Part shown: piece by piece, positions 53,345-62,170 of the stretch
Layout of the letters: each line of letters opens with the position of its first letter
How positions within the stretch are numbered: the stretch's first letter is position 1
DNA from: Ruminococcus sp. OA3
GTDB lineage: Bacteria > Bacillota > Clostridia > Lachnospirales > Lachnospiraceae
Length of the DNA stretch: 64,000 bases
Assembly: GCF_022440845.1 (NCBI RefSeq)
Contig: NZ_JAKNTO010000001.1
Coordinates: forward strand, 434,001-498,000
Reading direction: 5' to 3'
Made by a program: the position numbers and the translations under genes
The notes under the pieces: generated by a model
Told to the model about the DNA's origin: nothing
Seen by the model: only the letters and a program-made list of their open reading frames with translations
The model's database searches: none

Positions 53345-54376
53345 TCATGGTCTTCCATTCGGATACATTACCACTTCCAAAGCGCTTCCGTCCTTCATCG
53401 CCTCAAATCCAACGCCGAACTCCTCAAGCGCCAGCCGATGAGTGATCATATCCTCAAGTTTCATCGGAATATTTGCAAGCATCTGAATCGTATGATGCCA
53501 GGTATACGTTCCAATATAGCTGCCGTAGACAGTCAGATCCTTTCTGGTGATCTGGCTCTGGCAGATTTCCTGAGTGGCTGCCATATTGAGTCCAAACAGC
53601 AGGATCCTTCCCGAACTTCTCGCAAAGCGGATTGCATCTTTGATACAGAACCCAACGGCATCAATCACAACATCTGCACCAAGCCCTTTCGTCGCCTCCT
53701 TGACAGCCTCATCCGCCTCCTGCGGCGAAACCACAACATCGGCTCCCATATTTCCTGCGTACTCTCTGCGGAATTCCGTCGGTTCTACAGAGATTACCTT
53801 GCCGGCCCCATTTAATTTCATCAGCTGGATAAAGTATAAGCCAATGGCTCCCGCACCGATGACAACCACCGTTTCCCCCGGCATAAGCCGCACTTTATTG
53901 GCTCCGCTCATCACACAGTTCAGCGGTTCCGTGAAGATTGCTGTCTCCAGTGGAATATCCTTATCAATCTGAACAGCCAGTACATCCGGAACAACCGCAT
54001 ACTGTGCAAAGAATCCGTCATCGTCAAATCCCAGGCATTTCAGGTGCTCACACATACTCGCATGACCTGTCCTGCAGAAATAACATTGCCCGCATGGCAT
54101 ATTATTGTCGCATACTACGCGGTCTCCCGGCCTGAAGCTGGTGACCCCCGCTCCCACCTCAAGGACAGTCCCCACCATCTCATGTCCGATCGTGATGCCT
54201 GTTTTTGCCGGATATCCCGGAGGGTTCCTCAGGATCATCATATCAGAACCACAGATACTGCAAATGTCTATCCTGATTAATATCTCATTGTCTTTCTTAA
54301 TCTTCGGAACCGGTTTTTCCTCAATCGCAAATTTACCCTCATCTTTCAGGACGACAGCATTCATTTTTTCCTGCAT
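53345..54376 (-). CDS. Zinc-dependent alcohol dehydrogenase (MDR family) A
   Basis: A 343-residue dehydrogenase. The ATG at 54376 has AAAGGGG 7 bases upstream. Catalytic zinc site C-x2-GSD (CSICGSDMM), GHEMVGTV, and structural zinc cysteines CGQCYFCRTGHASMC; NAD-binding VVVIGAGAIGLYFIQL and a Rossmann fold. It is like sorbitol, threonine or galactitol-phosphate dehydrogenases that oxidise secondary alcohols. It has its own promoter and is cut off from the large operon by a terminator, but resembles dehydrogenase B in that operon, so both may serve the same pathway. Confidence 0.9.
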   Translation of the reverse strand: MQEKMNAVVLKDEGKFAIEEKPVPKIKKDNEILIRIDICSICGSDMMILRNPPGYPAKTGITIGHEMVGTVLEVGAGVTSFRPGDRVVCDNNMPCGQCYFCRTGHASMCEHLKCLGFDDDGFFAQYAVVPDVLAVQIDKDIPLETAIFTEPLNCVMSGANKVRLMPGETVVVIGAGAIGLYFIQLMKLNGAGKVISVEPTEFRREYAGNMGADVVVSPQEADEAVKEATKGLGADVVIDAVGFCIKDAIRFARSSGRILLFGLNMAATQEICQSQITRKDLTVYGSYIGTYTWHHTIQMLANIPMKLEDMITHRLALEEFGVGFEAMKDGSALEVVMYPNGRP

Positions 54377-54437
54377 TTCCAAACCCCTTTCTGTATGAAA
54401 CACCATTCGTATTTGTAAAACCCCTTGTTTTCTTACT

Positions 54438-54465
54438 ATTATAGAGGTTATATCAGAAAGATCAA
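54438..54465 (-). promoter_or_regulatory. Promoter of dehydrogenase A
   Basis: Minus-strand TTGATC (54460-54465), 16 bases, TATAAT (54438-54443), 62 bases before the start codon. Confidence 0.6.
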
Positions 54466-54600
54466 TTTGAATTATTGTCAAAAATCCATTCCGAAATTGC
54501 TTATCCGCATAAAACGAAAGATTTTTTACAGAGGAAATGCTACATTATTCCGGTTTAGACCTTTATCCTCCCCGTAACACATGACAATTTATCCGGAAAA

Positions 54601-54643
54601 TAAAAAAGAGCTGGTCTGCCAGGAAATTCTCCGACAGACCAGC
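54601..54643 (-). terminator. Intrinsic terminator of the large catabolic operon
   Basis: Minus strand: GCTGGTCTG (54635-54643), loop of 16, CAGACCAGC (54610-54618), then TCTTTTTTATTTT. It lies about 60 bases past the HyuA-type gene. Confidence 0.85.
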
Positions 54644-54701
54644 AAGAGTAAAATATTAGGAAGTAAAATAGGATGCCATAATTTCAGTACAGTCCAATAC
54701 C

Positions 54702-56315
54702 TCACGGGTATCCGACCGCTGTCGCCTGCACATGCCACTCTACAAATGTTCCGTCCTGGTCCCGGACTTCCCATTCTTCTCTGTCGATACAATAATCGGC
54801 AGCACCTGCAAACTTTGCTTTTTCCTCCGCGTACCGGCAGGCCAGCTGACTGGCGAGCGTTTTCGCCTGATCATAAGTCAGTGCACGCAGACGTTCTTTT
54901 TCTGTATATATAAAGTAAGATTCATTCCATTTGTTTCTTCTAAGCAGTACGCCGGATGTCTCGATAATCTGTCCGACCGCAGCGCCAACTGCATTTGCAA
55001 CACAGGCGTGCTCAGGTATATTGCAGCGCATGCCCAGTCTGGCAGCCGCAGCCCGCAGCCATATGGGTGCCGGTGCACCCGTACCGACCAGTATCCGGAT
55101 ATTTGAATTTCCGAACACATCCATACTTTGGCGGCAATATTGGGCTAGTTTTTCCACGATTTTTTCACGCAGCCTTTGTGCTTCCCGCAATACAGGAACG
55201 TCTGCTTTGGCTGCCGCTTTCTGTGCAAATTCCATGATGCCACGAATAGCTTCAGGTAACTCCCAATGTACATATTCACCGGTCACATGCAATACATCTG
55301 TCGGTGTGAGTCCGGATTTTCCACTGCACACCCCGGACCTGCACATCGGTACCAAACGGCGCGGTCCGATTTGTATCGTGCCGTTTGGTCTTCTCCTGAT
55401 CTCACTGTCGCCGCCAAGCCCGAACGTACAGATCTCCAGAGCCTTTACCCTGGTTCTCCATCCCGCAAGGCAGGTCCCCTCCTCTGAAACTTTGCACTGT
55501 CCATTCTGCAGACAGGCAATGTCCGTCGTGGTGCCGCCCATATCAACAACCAGACAATCCTGGTAACCGCTTATGAACCTGGCTCCGATGACACTTGCCG
55601 CGGGCCCCGAGAGGACTGTCTCCACCGGACGTTCCACGGCATAATCTGCCCGCATCAGACTTCCGTTGCCGCGCACGATCATTACAGGGGCCCGGATTCC
55701 CCGCTCCCTCATCACATCGTAAACGGTTGTGATCAGATTTCTGATAATTGGAATCAGCCTGGCATTCAGCACCGCCGTAACCGTCCGCTCATAAAATCCC
55801 AGCGAACCGGAAAGCTCATGTGCACAGACCACCGGAAGATCTAATACCTCCGCAACACGCCGTGCCGCCTGTCTTTCATGTTCCGGATTCCGGACACTTG
55901 CATACCCCGATATAGCCACCGCATCACATGTATGAAGGAATCCGGCAAGCTTAGCATTAAGCTCACCCTCATCCAGCGGCCTGCTGATCCCGCCGCGGAT
56001 GTCCACTCTGGCGGGAAGCTCCACGGATATATCTGCAGGTAGCTCCCCGTCCGGTCTTCCGCCGAGTAGCAGAAGCCCCACCCGGCTGCCTTTTCCTTCT
56101 ACAATGGCATTGGTCGCCAGAGTGGTGGAAAGGCTTACCATATTAATCTGCTGCCAGGATTCAAAACCAAGTGCATCCATGCAGTTCCTGATCCCAACCG
56201 TCAGGTCGTACTGCGTAGTCAGCGCCTTCGCCGTATGCAGCACTGTCCCGGTATCCCGGTCCATGATCACGCCGTCCGTATACGTACCTCCGGTATCCAT
56301 TCCTAAAATCAGCAT
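54702..56315 (-). CDS. Hydantoinase A/oxoprolinase-family ATPase
   Basis: A 537-residue protein of the actin/Hsp70-like ATPase fold. Opening ILGMDTGGTYTDGVIMD is the HyuA N-terminal phosphate loop; VDMGGTTTDIACL near residue 255 is the second. VRGNGSLMRADYAVERPVETVLSGPAASVIGA is also typical. Full HyuA proteins are about 700 residues; this is a shorter form, and no HyuB partner follows. It ends the operon. Members open cyclic amides or carboxylate ketones with ATP. In this setting it might instead be a reactivating ATPase for the B12 enzyme, by analogy with MutL; that is speculation. Confidence 0.85.
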   Translation of the reverse strand: MLILGMDTGGTYTDGVIMDRDTGTVLHTAKALTTQYDLTVGIRNCMDALGFESWQQINMVSLSTTLATNAIVEGKGSRVGLLLLGGRPDGELPADISVELPARVDIRGGISRPLDEGELNAKLAGFLHTCDAVAISGYASVRNPEHERQAARRVAEVLDLPVVCAHELSGSLGFYERTVTAVLNARLIPIIRNLITTVYDVMRERGIRAPVMIVRGNGSLMRADYAVERPVETVLSGPAASVIGARFISGYQDCLVVDMGGTTTDIACLQNGQCKVSEEGTCLAGWRTRVKALEICTFGLGGDSEIRRRPNGTIQIGPRRLVPMCRSGVCSGKSGLTPTDVLHVTGEYVHWELPEAIRGIMEFAQKAAAKADVPVLREAQRLREKIVEKLAQYCRQSMDVFGNSNIRILVGTGAPAPIWLRAAAARLGMRCNIPEHACVANAVGAAVGQIIETSGVLLRRNKWNESYFIYTEKERLRALTYDQAKTLASQLACRYAEEKAKFAGAADYCIDREEWEVRDQDGTFVEWHVQATAVGYP

Positions 56316-56348
56316 AGCCGCTCCTGTCTGACTGTTATGTTATGGTGG

Positions 56349-57137
56349 TTAATGCATCGTCTGACCGCCGGAGATATTGATCGCCTGACCCGTCATATAC
56401 TCTGCATAGTCAGAAGCGAGGAAGACCGCAATGTCTGCCACATCCTCCGGTGTCACCCAGCGGCCCAGCGGTATCGCCGCCTGCCATTCCTTCAGGGACT
56501 CTTCCGGTTCTACGCCGTCCAGCTCATAGACCGCCTGTGCTTCCCGCAATGTCATCTCACTCATGACGGAGCCGGGACAGAAGCAGTTGACCCGGATCCC
56601 CGTATCTTTTAATTCCATCGCCAGGGCACGGGTAAACCCAATCACAGCTGCCTTGGTTGCACAGTAGTGTACCTGTTTCGGGATCGCACCTTTTCCCGCC
56701 TGGGAAGCAGTATTGATAATACGTCCAAAACCCTGTTTTTTCATCTGCGGGATCACGGCCTGTGAACACAGGAACACACCTTTACAGTTGACCGCAAAGA
56801 TGGCGTCCCACCATGCTTCCGGCATCTTTTCAATTTCGCTGACTGTACAGATACCTGCATTGTTGTACAGCAAATCTACTTTCCCGTACAGTTCCACTGC
56901 TTTATCAATCATCGCCTGTGCATCTTTCGTATCAGTGACATTTACCTGCATGGCACTGGCTGTTCCTCCATTTTTGCGGATGATCTCTGCTGTTTCCTGT
57001 GCCTTATCCACTGCCATGTCCGCTACAAGGACTGATGCACCGTGGCCTGCCAGCTGAATACAGATTGCGCGTCCGATACCGGAACCTCCGCCGGTTACAA
57101 CGGCAGCCTGCCCCGCTAATTCTATCTGATTTTTCAT
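56349..57137 (-). CDS. Short-chain dehydrogenase/reductase
   Basis: A 262-residue NAD(P)-dependent oxidoreductase of classical SDR form: cofactor loop TGGGSGIG (15-22), D40 (VADM) suggesting NAD preference, NNAG (92-95), catalytic S145, Y158 and K162 (YCATKAA). The C-terminus YMTGQAINISGGQTMH is typical of sugar-alcohol and hydroxyacid dehydrogenases. It lies between the aminotransferase and the HyuA-type gene, 33 bases before the latter. Likely role: oxidation or reduction of a hydroxyl in the pathway intermediate. Confidence 0.92.
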   Translation of the reverse strand: MKNQIELAGQAAVVTGGGSGIGRAICIQLAGHGASVLVADMAVDKAQETAEIIRKNGGTASAMQVNVTDTKDAQAMIDKAVELYGKVDLLYNNAGICTVSEIEKMPEAWWDAIFAVNCKGVFLCSQAVIPQMKKQGFGRIINTASQAGKGAIPKQVHYCATKAAVIGFTRALAMELKDTGIRVNCFCPGSVMSEMTLREAQAVYELDGVEPEESLKEWQAAIPLGRWVTPEDVADIAVFLASDYAEYMTGQAINISGGQTMH

Positions 57138-57207
57138 ATACTATTTCTCCTGTCTTATTATAGGATGTTGTATCATTTATATTTAATCATCACTTCGTTT
57201 CCCTCCC

Positions 57208-57232
57208 CCCGGCCGGTTGGCGGCCAGCCGGG
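57208..57232. repeat. GC-rich hairpin between aminotransferase and SDR genes
   Basis: CCCGGCCGG (57208-57216) pairs with CCAGCCGGG (57224-57232) with one wobble, 7-base loop. No T-run on the minus strand (GGGGAGGG follows), so it is not a terminator; it may separate two message segments of the operon. Confidence 0.5.
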
Positions 57233-57279
57233 ACTTCTTTTGAGCTAAGGGAATATAGAAGTTTTTAAGAGGGCTTTAT

Positions 57280-58722
57280 TCACGCATACATTGAGAAAAC
57301 TTTTTCGTAGATCTCAAATGCGTCATCCAGAATATCCAGAGAACAGTAGTTCAGGAATGTTTTGTTTCCTCCTGCCGTCAGGATACCGTTTGCTGCCAGC
57401 GCCATCGCAAAATCTGTCATTCTCGCGGACGCAAACTGCCGTTTTGCTGCCTGTTCTTCTTTGGAATATTCCGGGAAGGTGGCAACGTGTTTCATGCCAG
57501 TCAGGTCGATCTGAAGCACAGATCCTGTACTGGAGATAATCGCCGGAATATCGTATTTATTTGCCAGATCTGTCAGTCTTCTTGTAAATTCAAGACCTGC
57601 CTGATTCAGTCTGTTCGGAATGTCTTCTTTCTGCAGCTTGCAAAGTGTCACGTAACCTGCACAGCAGGAGATCGGGTTGGCTGTCAGTGTACCACCGACA
57701 ACAATCTTATTCCCCGCAATATGTGCCACGCCCGCTGTCAGCACGCTCATAATGTCCTCACGCCCGCCGAATCCTCCGGCAGATGCAAACCCTCCGGCGA
57801 TGACTTTACCAAACACTGTGATATCCGCACGGGTATCAAAATACTCCTGAGCACCGCCCAGTGCCAGGCGGAATGCCGTTACGACCTCATCGTAGATCAG
57901 GATCACATCGTATTTGTCACACAATTCTCTGACGCCTTTGTGGTATTCGCGGGTTGTCGGGAGAACGCCGGAATCCTGACCCATGGCTTCCATGATAAAG
58001 CATGCCGTTCCGCCGTTCTTCTCATTTTCTTTGAAGCAATCTTCCAGCGCGTTCAGGTCATTCACCATAACAGCTGATATATTGCCGAAACATTCATCCG
58101 GTATCCCTGCAGCAAATGACGTCTTGGAATCACAGTAGCGGATATCATAGATCAGCTGATCGGAAATACCATGGTAACAACCTTTCAGCTTTACGATATT
58201 CTTCTTTCCGGAAAATGCACGCGCCGCGCGGATTGCCGCCATACATGCCTCAGATCCGGAGCCCATCATACGGAATTTATCGACGGATGGGAAAAATTCT
58301 TTTACTTTCTGTGCCAGTTTATATTCATATTCATGGTACAGGCCTGTCAGATAACCCGTTGTGTTGAGTGTCTCGATCACGGCATCGTGAACATCCGGAT
58401 CATTATTCCCAAGAATGGAAGGACCTCCGGCACCGATAAAGTCGATATATTTGTTACCGTCGATGTCATAGAGGTAAGCCCCTTCACCTTTCACGCAGTT
58501 CAGTGCAAACGGATAGTTGTTGGCAAGATTGTGCTGTACGCCTCCCGGAATCGCGCTTTTTGCTTCCTCGATCGTTCTTTTGGACGTTGCACAGTGGGTG
58601 TCGAACCACTCCAGACACTCTTTTTCCGCCTCCGGTTTCAACCTCTTTGTATGTTCCAGTACGTATTTTGCTCTCTCATGTACAGCATCGTAATTAAACG
58701 CATCTAAATATTCCATCTTCAT
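57280..58722 (-). CDS. Class III aminotransferase (HemL-like)
   Basis: A 480-residue PLP enzyme. SAIPGGVQHNLANNYPFAL and MMGSGSEACMAAIRAAR resemble glutamate-1-semialdehyde aminomutase; YDEVVTAFR carries the PLP-ring aspartate and K306 (VFGKVIAGGF) is the Schiff-base lysine. The N-terminus is about 50 residues longer than in HemL. It is not the heme-pathway enzyme, as no other tetrapyrrole genes are near. It should move an amino group to or from an aldehyde or keto sugar derivative. It lies 12 bases after the kinase gene. Confidence 0.9.
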   Translation of the reverse strand: MKMEYLDAFNYDAVHERAKYVLEHTKRLKPEAEKECLEWFDTHCATSKRTIEEAKSAIPGGVQHNLANNYPFALNCVKGEGAYLYDIDGNKYIDFIGAGGPSILGNNDPDVHDAVIETLNTTGYLTGLYHEYEYKLAQKVKEFFPSVDKFRMMGSGSEACMAAIRAARAFSGKKNIVKLKGCYHGISDQLIYDIRYCDSKTSFAAGIPDECFGNISAVMVNDLNALEDCFKENEKNGGTACFIMEAMGQDSGVLPTTREYHKGVRELCDKYDVILIYDEVVTAFRLALGGAQEYFDTRADITVFGKVIAGGFASAGGFGGREDIMSVLTAGVAHIAGNKIVVGGTLTANPISCCAGYVTLCKLQKEDIPNRLNQAGLEFTRRLTDLANKYDIPAIISSTGSVLQIDLTGMKHVATFPEYSKEEQAAKRQFASARMTDFAMALAANGILTAGGNKTFLNYCSLDILDDAFEIYEKVFSMYA

Positions 58723-58734
58723 AATCGTTCTCCT

Positions 58735-60225
58735 TTACCCATTGGTTTCGTTCAGTTTTCGGTACATATCTTCCAGACTTTGGTAACTTTCCCGGTAACA
58801 TTCATACATCCGGTCATATCGCTTCTGATACCCGGGACGCGGCATGTACGTTTTTCCACATGTCACGACGTCATCCAGTACAGTAAAATCCTTTGCTTTG
58901 CCCAGCCCCACCTCGATACAGGACTGCAGTCCCAGATTTCCGGCGAACCGCGGATTCTCAAGCGGGGTAAACGGTGTATCCAGTACATCAGCAAGCATCT
59001 GGTCAAAGACTTCACTCGCCATGCCTCCTCCGATTCCCCGCAGGAAATTTGGGTTCCAGCCATTTCTTTCCCGGTGTATATCACGCATCCAACGGAGATT
59101 AAAGCATACCCCCTGCATCACGGCCAGCGCGATATGGCGGCGTTTCGTACTTCTGGTCAGGTTCAGCAGCGAGGCTCTCACTGTCGTATTGGAGATCGGC
59201 GCTGACGCTCCTGCCAGAAACGGAAGAAATAACACACGTTCCTCTTCCTCCTCAATGGCTTCCTGGATATCCTGATTCATCAGCGTATACACGTCCGCTC
59301 CCTGTTTCACTTCTCCGGTGTAAAATGTATTCAGCAGATAGTCGATGCAGCTTCCCCCGGAATCGGTATCATAGAAATGGTATCTGAGCCCCGGAACCGG
59401 TGACGGCATCCGCCCCGGCAGGGAATCGGCATCCGATGTCGCCGTTGCCAGCCATGCGCTCGTTCCCATATAAATGTGCGCATCACCCGGCCGGATGCAT
59501 CCAGTCCCCAGCATCGCCGTCGCATGGTCCGAACAGCCCCCGAACAACGGAATCCCCGGGACAAGTCCCAGTGCCTCTGCCGCATTTGGGGTCAGCAGTC
59601 CGATCAGTTCCGTTGAACCTGCGATCCTCTCCGGCACCAGCCTGCGCGGAAATCCAATCAGCTCAAACATGTCCTCATCCCAGCATCGATTTGCGATATC
59701 CACCAGGCAGGTGGCACGGGAACCGGTGAATTCATACGCCCATTCACCCGTCATCCTGTGAAAAAGAAACGCTGAGACATCCAGCATCGCATGCGCGCGC
59801 GTAACCATTTCCGGCCTGTTTTCCAGAAACCACAGAAGCTTTGAGATCACGTTTTTTCCGCTGAATCGCTTTTCTTTCAGGCGTTCATTAATCTTCTGCG
59901 CCTGTGCTTCGGCTCTTCCATCCATCCACATCACACAGTCTGTAAGGGGACTTCCATCCACATCTGTGAAAATAATGGTGGTTGCCGTCTGTGCGATCGC
60001 AATGCCCGCAATATCGGAGGGATCCACCTTTGTTTTTTCCAAAAGCTTCTTCGTCGCCTGACACATTGCATTCCAGTGTTCTTCCGGCTTTTGCTCCGCC
60101 CATCCGAACTTTGGGAAACAGGTAGGGTAAGGAGTATTTTCAATGCCGCATAACTCGAACTCCTGACTGGACAATGCCGCCTTGACGCTGCCCGACCCAA
60201 AATCATAAGTCAGATGGTATGTCAT
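58735..60225 (-). CDS. FGGY-family carbohydrate kinase
   Basis: A 496-residue kinase. N-terminal ATPase lobe opens TYDFGSGSVKAALSS; substrate-lobe motif DCVMWMDGRAEAQA; second-lobe GGCSDHATAMLGTGCIRPGD and RGIGGGMASEVFDQMLADVL are XylB-like. It phosphorylates a sugar or polyol, making the substrate for the class II aldolase in the same operon. The substrate cannot be fixed; xylulose-like sugars are the commonest for this subgroup. It is spaced 23 bases from dehydrogenase B upstream. Confidence 0.9.
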   Translation of the reverse strand: MTYHLTYDFGSGSVKAALSSQEFELCGIENTPYPTCFPKFGWAEQKPEEHWNAMCQATKKLLEKTKVDPSDIAGIAIAQTATTIIFTDVDGSPLTDCVMWMDGRAEAQAQKINERLKEKRFSGKNVISKLLWFLENRPEMVTRAHAMLDVSAFLFHRMTGEWAYEFTGSRATCLVDIANRCWDEDMFELIGFPRRLVPERIAGSTELIGLLTPNAAEALGLVPGIPLFGGCSDHATAMLGTGCIRPGDAHIYMGTSAWLATATSDADSLPGRMPSPVPGLRYHFYDTDSGGSCIDYLLNTFYTGEVKQGADVYTLMNQDIQEAIEEEEERVLFLPFLAGASAPISNTTVRASLLNLTRSTKRRHIALAVMQGVCFNLRWMRDIHRERNGWNPNFLRGIGGGMASEVFDQMLADVLDTPFTPLENPRFAGNLGLQSCIEVGLGKAKDFTVLDDVVTCGKTYMPRPGYQKRYDRMYECYRESYQSLEDMYRKLNETNG

Positions 60226-60248
60226 AATGTCATCCGCCTTTCTGTACG

Positions 60249-61280
60249 TTAGATTTCAATCACAACTTTTCCCGCCGTACCTTTTACCATCAGATCGATG
60301 CCATCCAGCAGCTGCTCAAGCGGCAGTCTGTGAGTAATCAGTTTATCGATTGGAATCAACTTGTTTTCTATAATCCTGATCGCCAGCGGGAAGGTTCCCT
60401 TCGTGATATAGGTCCCGCGGATCGTGAGTTCCTTTTCCGTGATCGGATACTGCGGGATCGTCACCTGCGCTGTCTGATTGACGCCGAACACCACAATCTG
60501 TCCTCCCTTTCGGGCAATCTGCAGTGCGACCGGGAGCATTACGCCGACTGCATCCACCACAATGTCTGCGCCTTCGGGTGCGTATGTTCGAAGTTCGGTC
60601 TCAAGGTCCGCCTCTTTAGGGTTAACGGTCACATCGCAGCCCAGCTTCAGGGCCAGATCCCTGCGGTATTCCATCGGCTCGGATACCGTCACGTGCGCAC
60701 CTGCCGCTTTGTAAAGCATCGCAAAGATCAAACCGATTGGACCTCCGCCCAGCACGACAACCTCATCGCCGGGCTTGGCTTTTACCGTCGTGGTTCCGTT
60801 CAGCACACACGCCAGCGGCTCTGTCAGCGCTCCGATATAAGAAGGCACCTCGCTGTCGATCACGTAGACCATCCGCTCCTCGATACAGAGGTACTCAGCC
60901 ATCGCGCCGTCTATACGGTCGCCGATATGACGGAAGTTTTCACACAGATTGATATGTCCGGTACGGCACGGTTCACATTTTCCGCACCAGATATTCGGAT
61001 GAACCACAACCTTGTCCCCGACCTTGCAATTTGTCACATCCTCGCCCACTTCCTCGACAATACCGCAGCCCTCGTGGCCTACGACGATTCCGTCCACGAA
61101 GTCAAACGCCGGAGGGTTTGCCAGTGCCCGCACATCCGTACCGCAGATGCTTACCGCCTCAATGCGGATCAGCACCTCATCCGGTCTTGTGATCTGAGGC
61201 TTCGGCACCTGAACGATGGGACATCTCTCCTGTCCGACGCCATTTTTATTAAATTTCGTTCCACGCATCATTTCCATCAT
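60249..61280 (-). CDS. Zinc-dependent alcohol dehydrogenase (MDR family) B
   Basis: A 343-residue zinc dehydrogenase: catalytic CGTDVRAL, GHEGCGIVEEVG, structural CGKCEPCRTGHINLC, cofactor VVVLGGGPIGLIFAML. The pattern is like that of sorbitol or L-threonine dehydrogenases. GGGAGGG precedes the ATG, and the start overlaps the aldolase stop by 4 bases. It shares length and motif order with dehydrogenase A at 53345, which suggests an old duplication for two steps of the same route or two related substrates. Confidence 0.92.
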   Translation of the reverse strand: MMEMMRGTKFNKNGVGQERCPIVQVPKPQITRPDEVLIRIEAVSICGTDVRALANPPAFDFVDGIVVGHEGCGIVEEVGEDVTNCKVGDKVVVHPNIWCGKCEPCRTGHINLCENFRHIGDRIDGAMAEYLCIEERMVYVIDSEVPSYIGALTEPLACVLNGTTTVKAKPGDEVVVLGGGPIGLIFAMLYKAAGAHVTVSEPMEYRRDLALKLGCDVTVNPKEADLETELRTYAPEGADIVVDAVGVMLPVALQIARKGGQIVVFGVNQTAQVTIPQYPITEKELTIRGTYITKGTFPLAIRIIENKLIPIDKLITHRLPLEQLLDGIDLMVKGTAGKVVIEI

Positions 61281-62152
61281 AACAGCCCTCCCTGTTCCAC
61301 AATATCACGGTGATGTCCGCTTGTTCCGAACAGGCGCAGCTTCTTCTTCGCTACCTCCTTCACCTGTTGGCGGGCATACGCCGAGCAGACTCTTGGTTCT
61401 TTCTCACCTTTGTTAAACATTTCCTTCATGGCACCGGACCACGCATATTTCAGTTCTGTTCCCACATTGATCTTGCTGATGCCGCAGGAAATCGCCTCGC
61501 GGATCATCTCATCCGGGGTTCCGGAACCGCCGTGCAGTACCAGCGGCACATCCACAGCCGCCCTGATCTCCCTGATCCGCTCAAAATTGATCTTTGGCGG
61601 TTTCGTATAGACACCGTGAGCGGTTCCTACCGCCGGCGCAAGGGAACTTACTTTCGTCTCCTCCACCATGCGCACACAGTCTTCCACTCTTGCGGTTTCA
61701 TCACCGTCATCCATCTGGTCATCATCCACGCCGACCCGGAAGATTCTTCCAAGTTCCGCCTCTGTATAGATTCCGGCTGATTTCGCCACCTTTACCACCG
61801 ATTTTGTCAGTGCGATATTCTCATCCAGCGGCAGCGCGGAACCGTCCACCATCACGGAAGTATAATCACTGCCAATGCAGCGCATGATCAGCTCATAGTC
61901 CGTCGCATGGTCCAGATGCAGGTACGCACACGTCCTGCTCTGTGCGATCGCCTCCAGACTCGCCTTTGCCAGAACCTCATTGTGCAGGAATGGAACGTAT
62001 GCACTGTACGGCTGTACGATCACAGGCGCGTCCTCCTCCTCAGCTGCTTCCAGTACTGCGAACAGTACATCCAGATTGTAATAGTTAAATGCCGGTACCG
62101 CGTAACCTTTATTCCGTGCGTCCGTCATCATTACTTTAGGTGAAGCCAACAT
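61277..62152 (-). CDS. Class II (zinc) ketose-bisphosphate aldolase
   Basis: A 291-residue aldolase like FbaA/GatY/KbaY. Zinc and catalytic sites: HLDHATDYELIMRCI (catalytic Asp and zinc His), VGTAHGVYTKPPKINF (zinc His), VLHGGSGTP (zinc His) and KINVGTELK. The ATG at 62152 has GGAG 10 bases upstream; a TTG at 62158 is possible. It splits a phosphorylated ketose into dihydroxyacetone phosphate and an aldehyde, placing it downstream of the kinase. It lies 18 bases after the B12 enzyme gene. Confidence 0.92.
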   Translation of the reverse strand: MLASPKVMMTDARNKGYAVPAFNYYNLDVLFAVLEAAEEEDAPVIVQPYSAYVPFLHNEVLAKASLEAIAQSRTCAYLHLDHATDYELIMRCIGSDYTSVMVDGSALPLDENIALTKSVVKVAKSAGIYTEAELGRIFRVGVDDDQMDDGDETARVEDCVRMVEETKVSSLAPAVGTAHGVYTKPPKINFERIREIRAAVDVPLVLHGGSGTPDEMIREAISCGISKINVGTELKYAWSGAMKEMFNKGEKEPRVCSAYARQQVKEVAKKKLRLFGTSGHHRDIVEQGGLL

Positions 62153-62170
62153 TTTCAACACACTCCTTCT

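Noticed and set aside
57280-58722. True HemL of tetrapyrrole synthesis linked to the heme locus
   Set aside because: The gene is 30 kb away in a sugar-type operon with no other tetrapyrrole genes and has an extended N-terminus.
60330-61313. Plus-strand open frame (327 codons) opposite dehydrogenase B
   Set aside because: Shadow of a conserved zinc dehydrogenase; no ribosome site or family motif.
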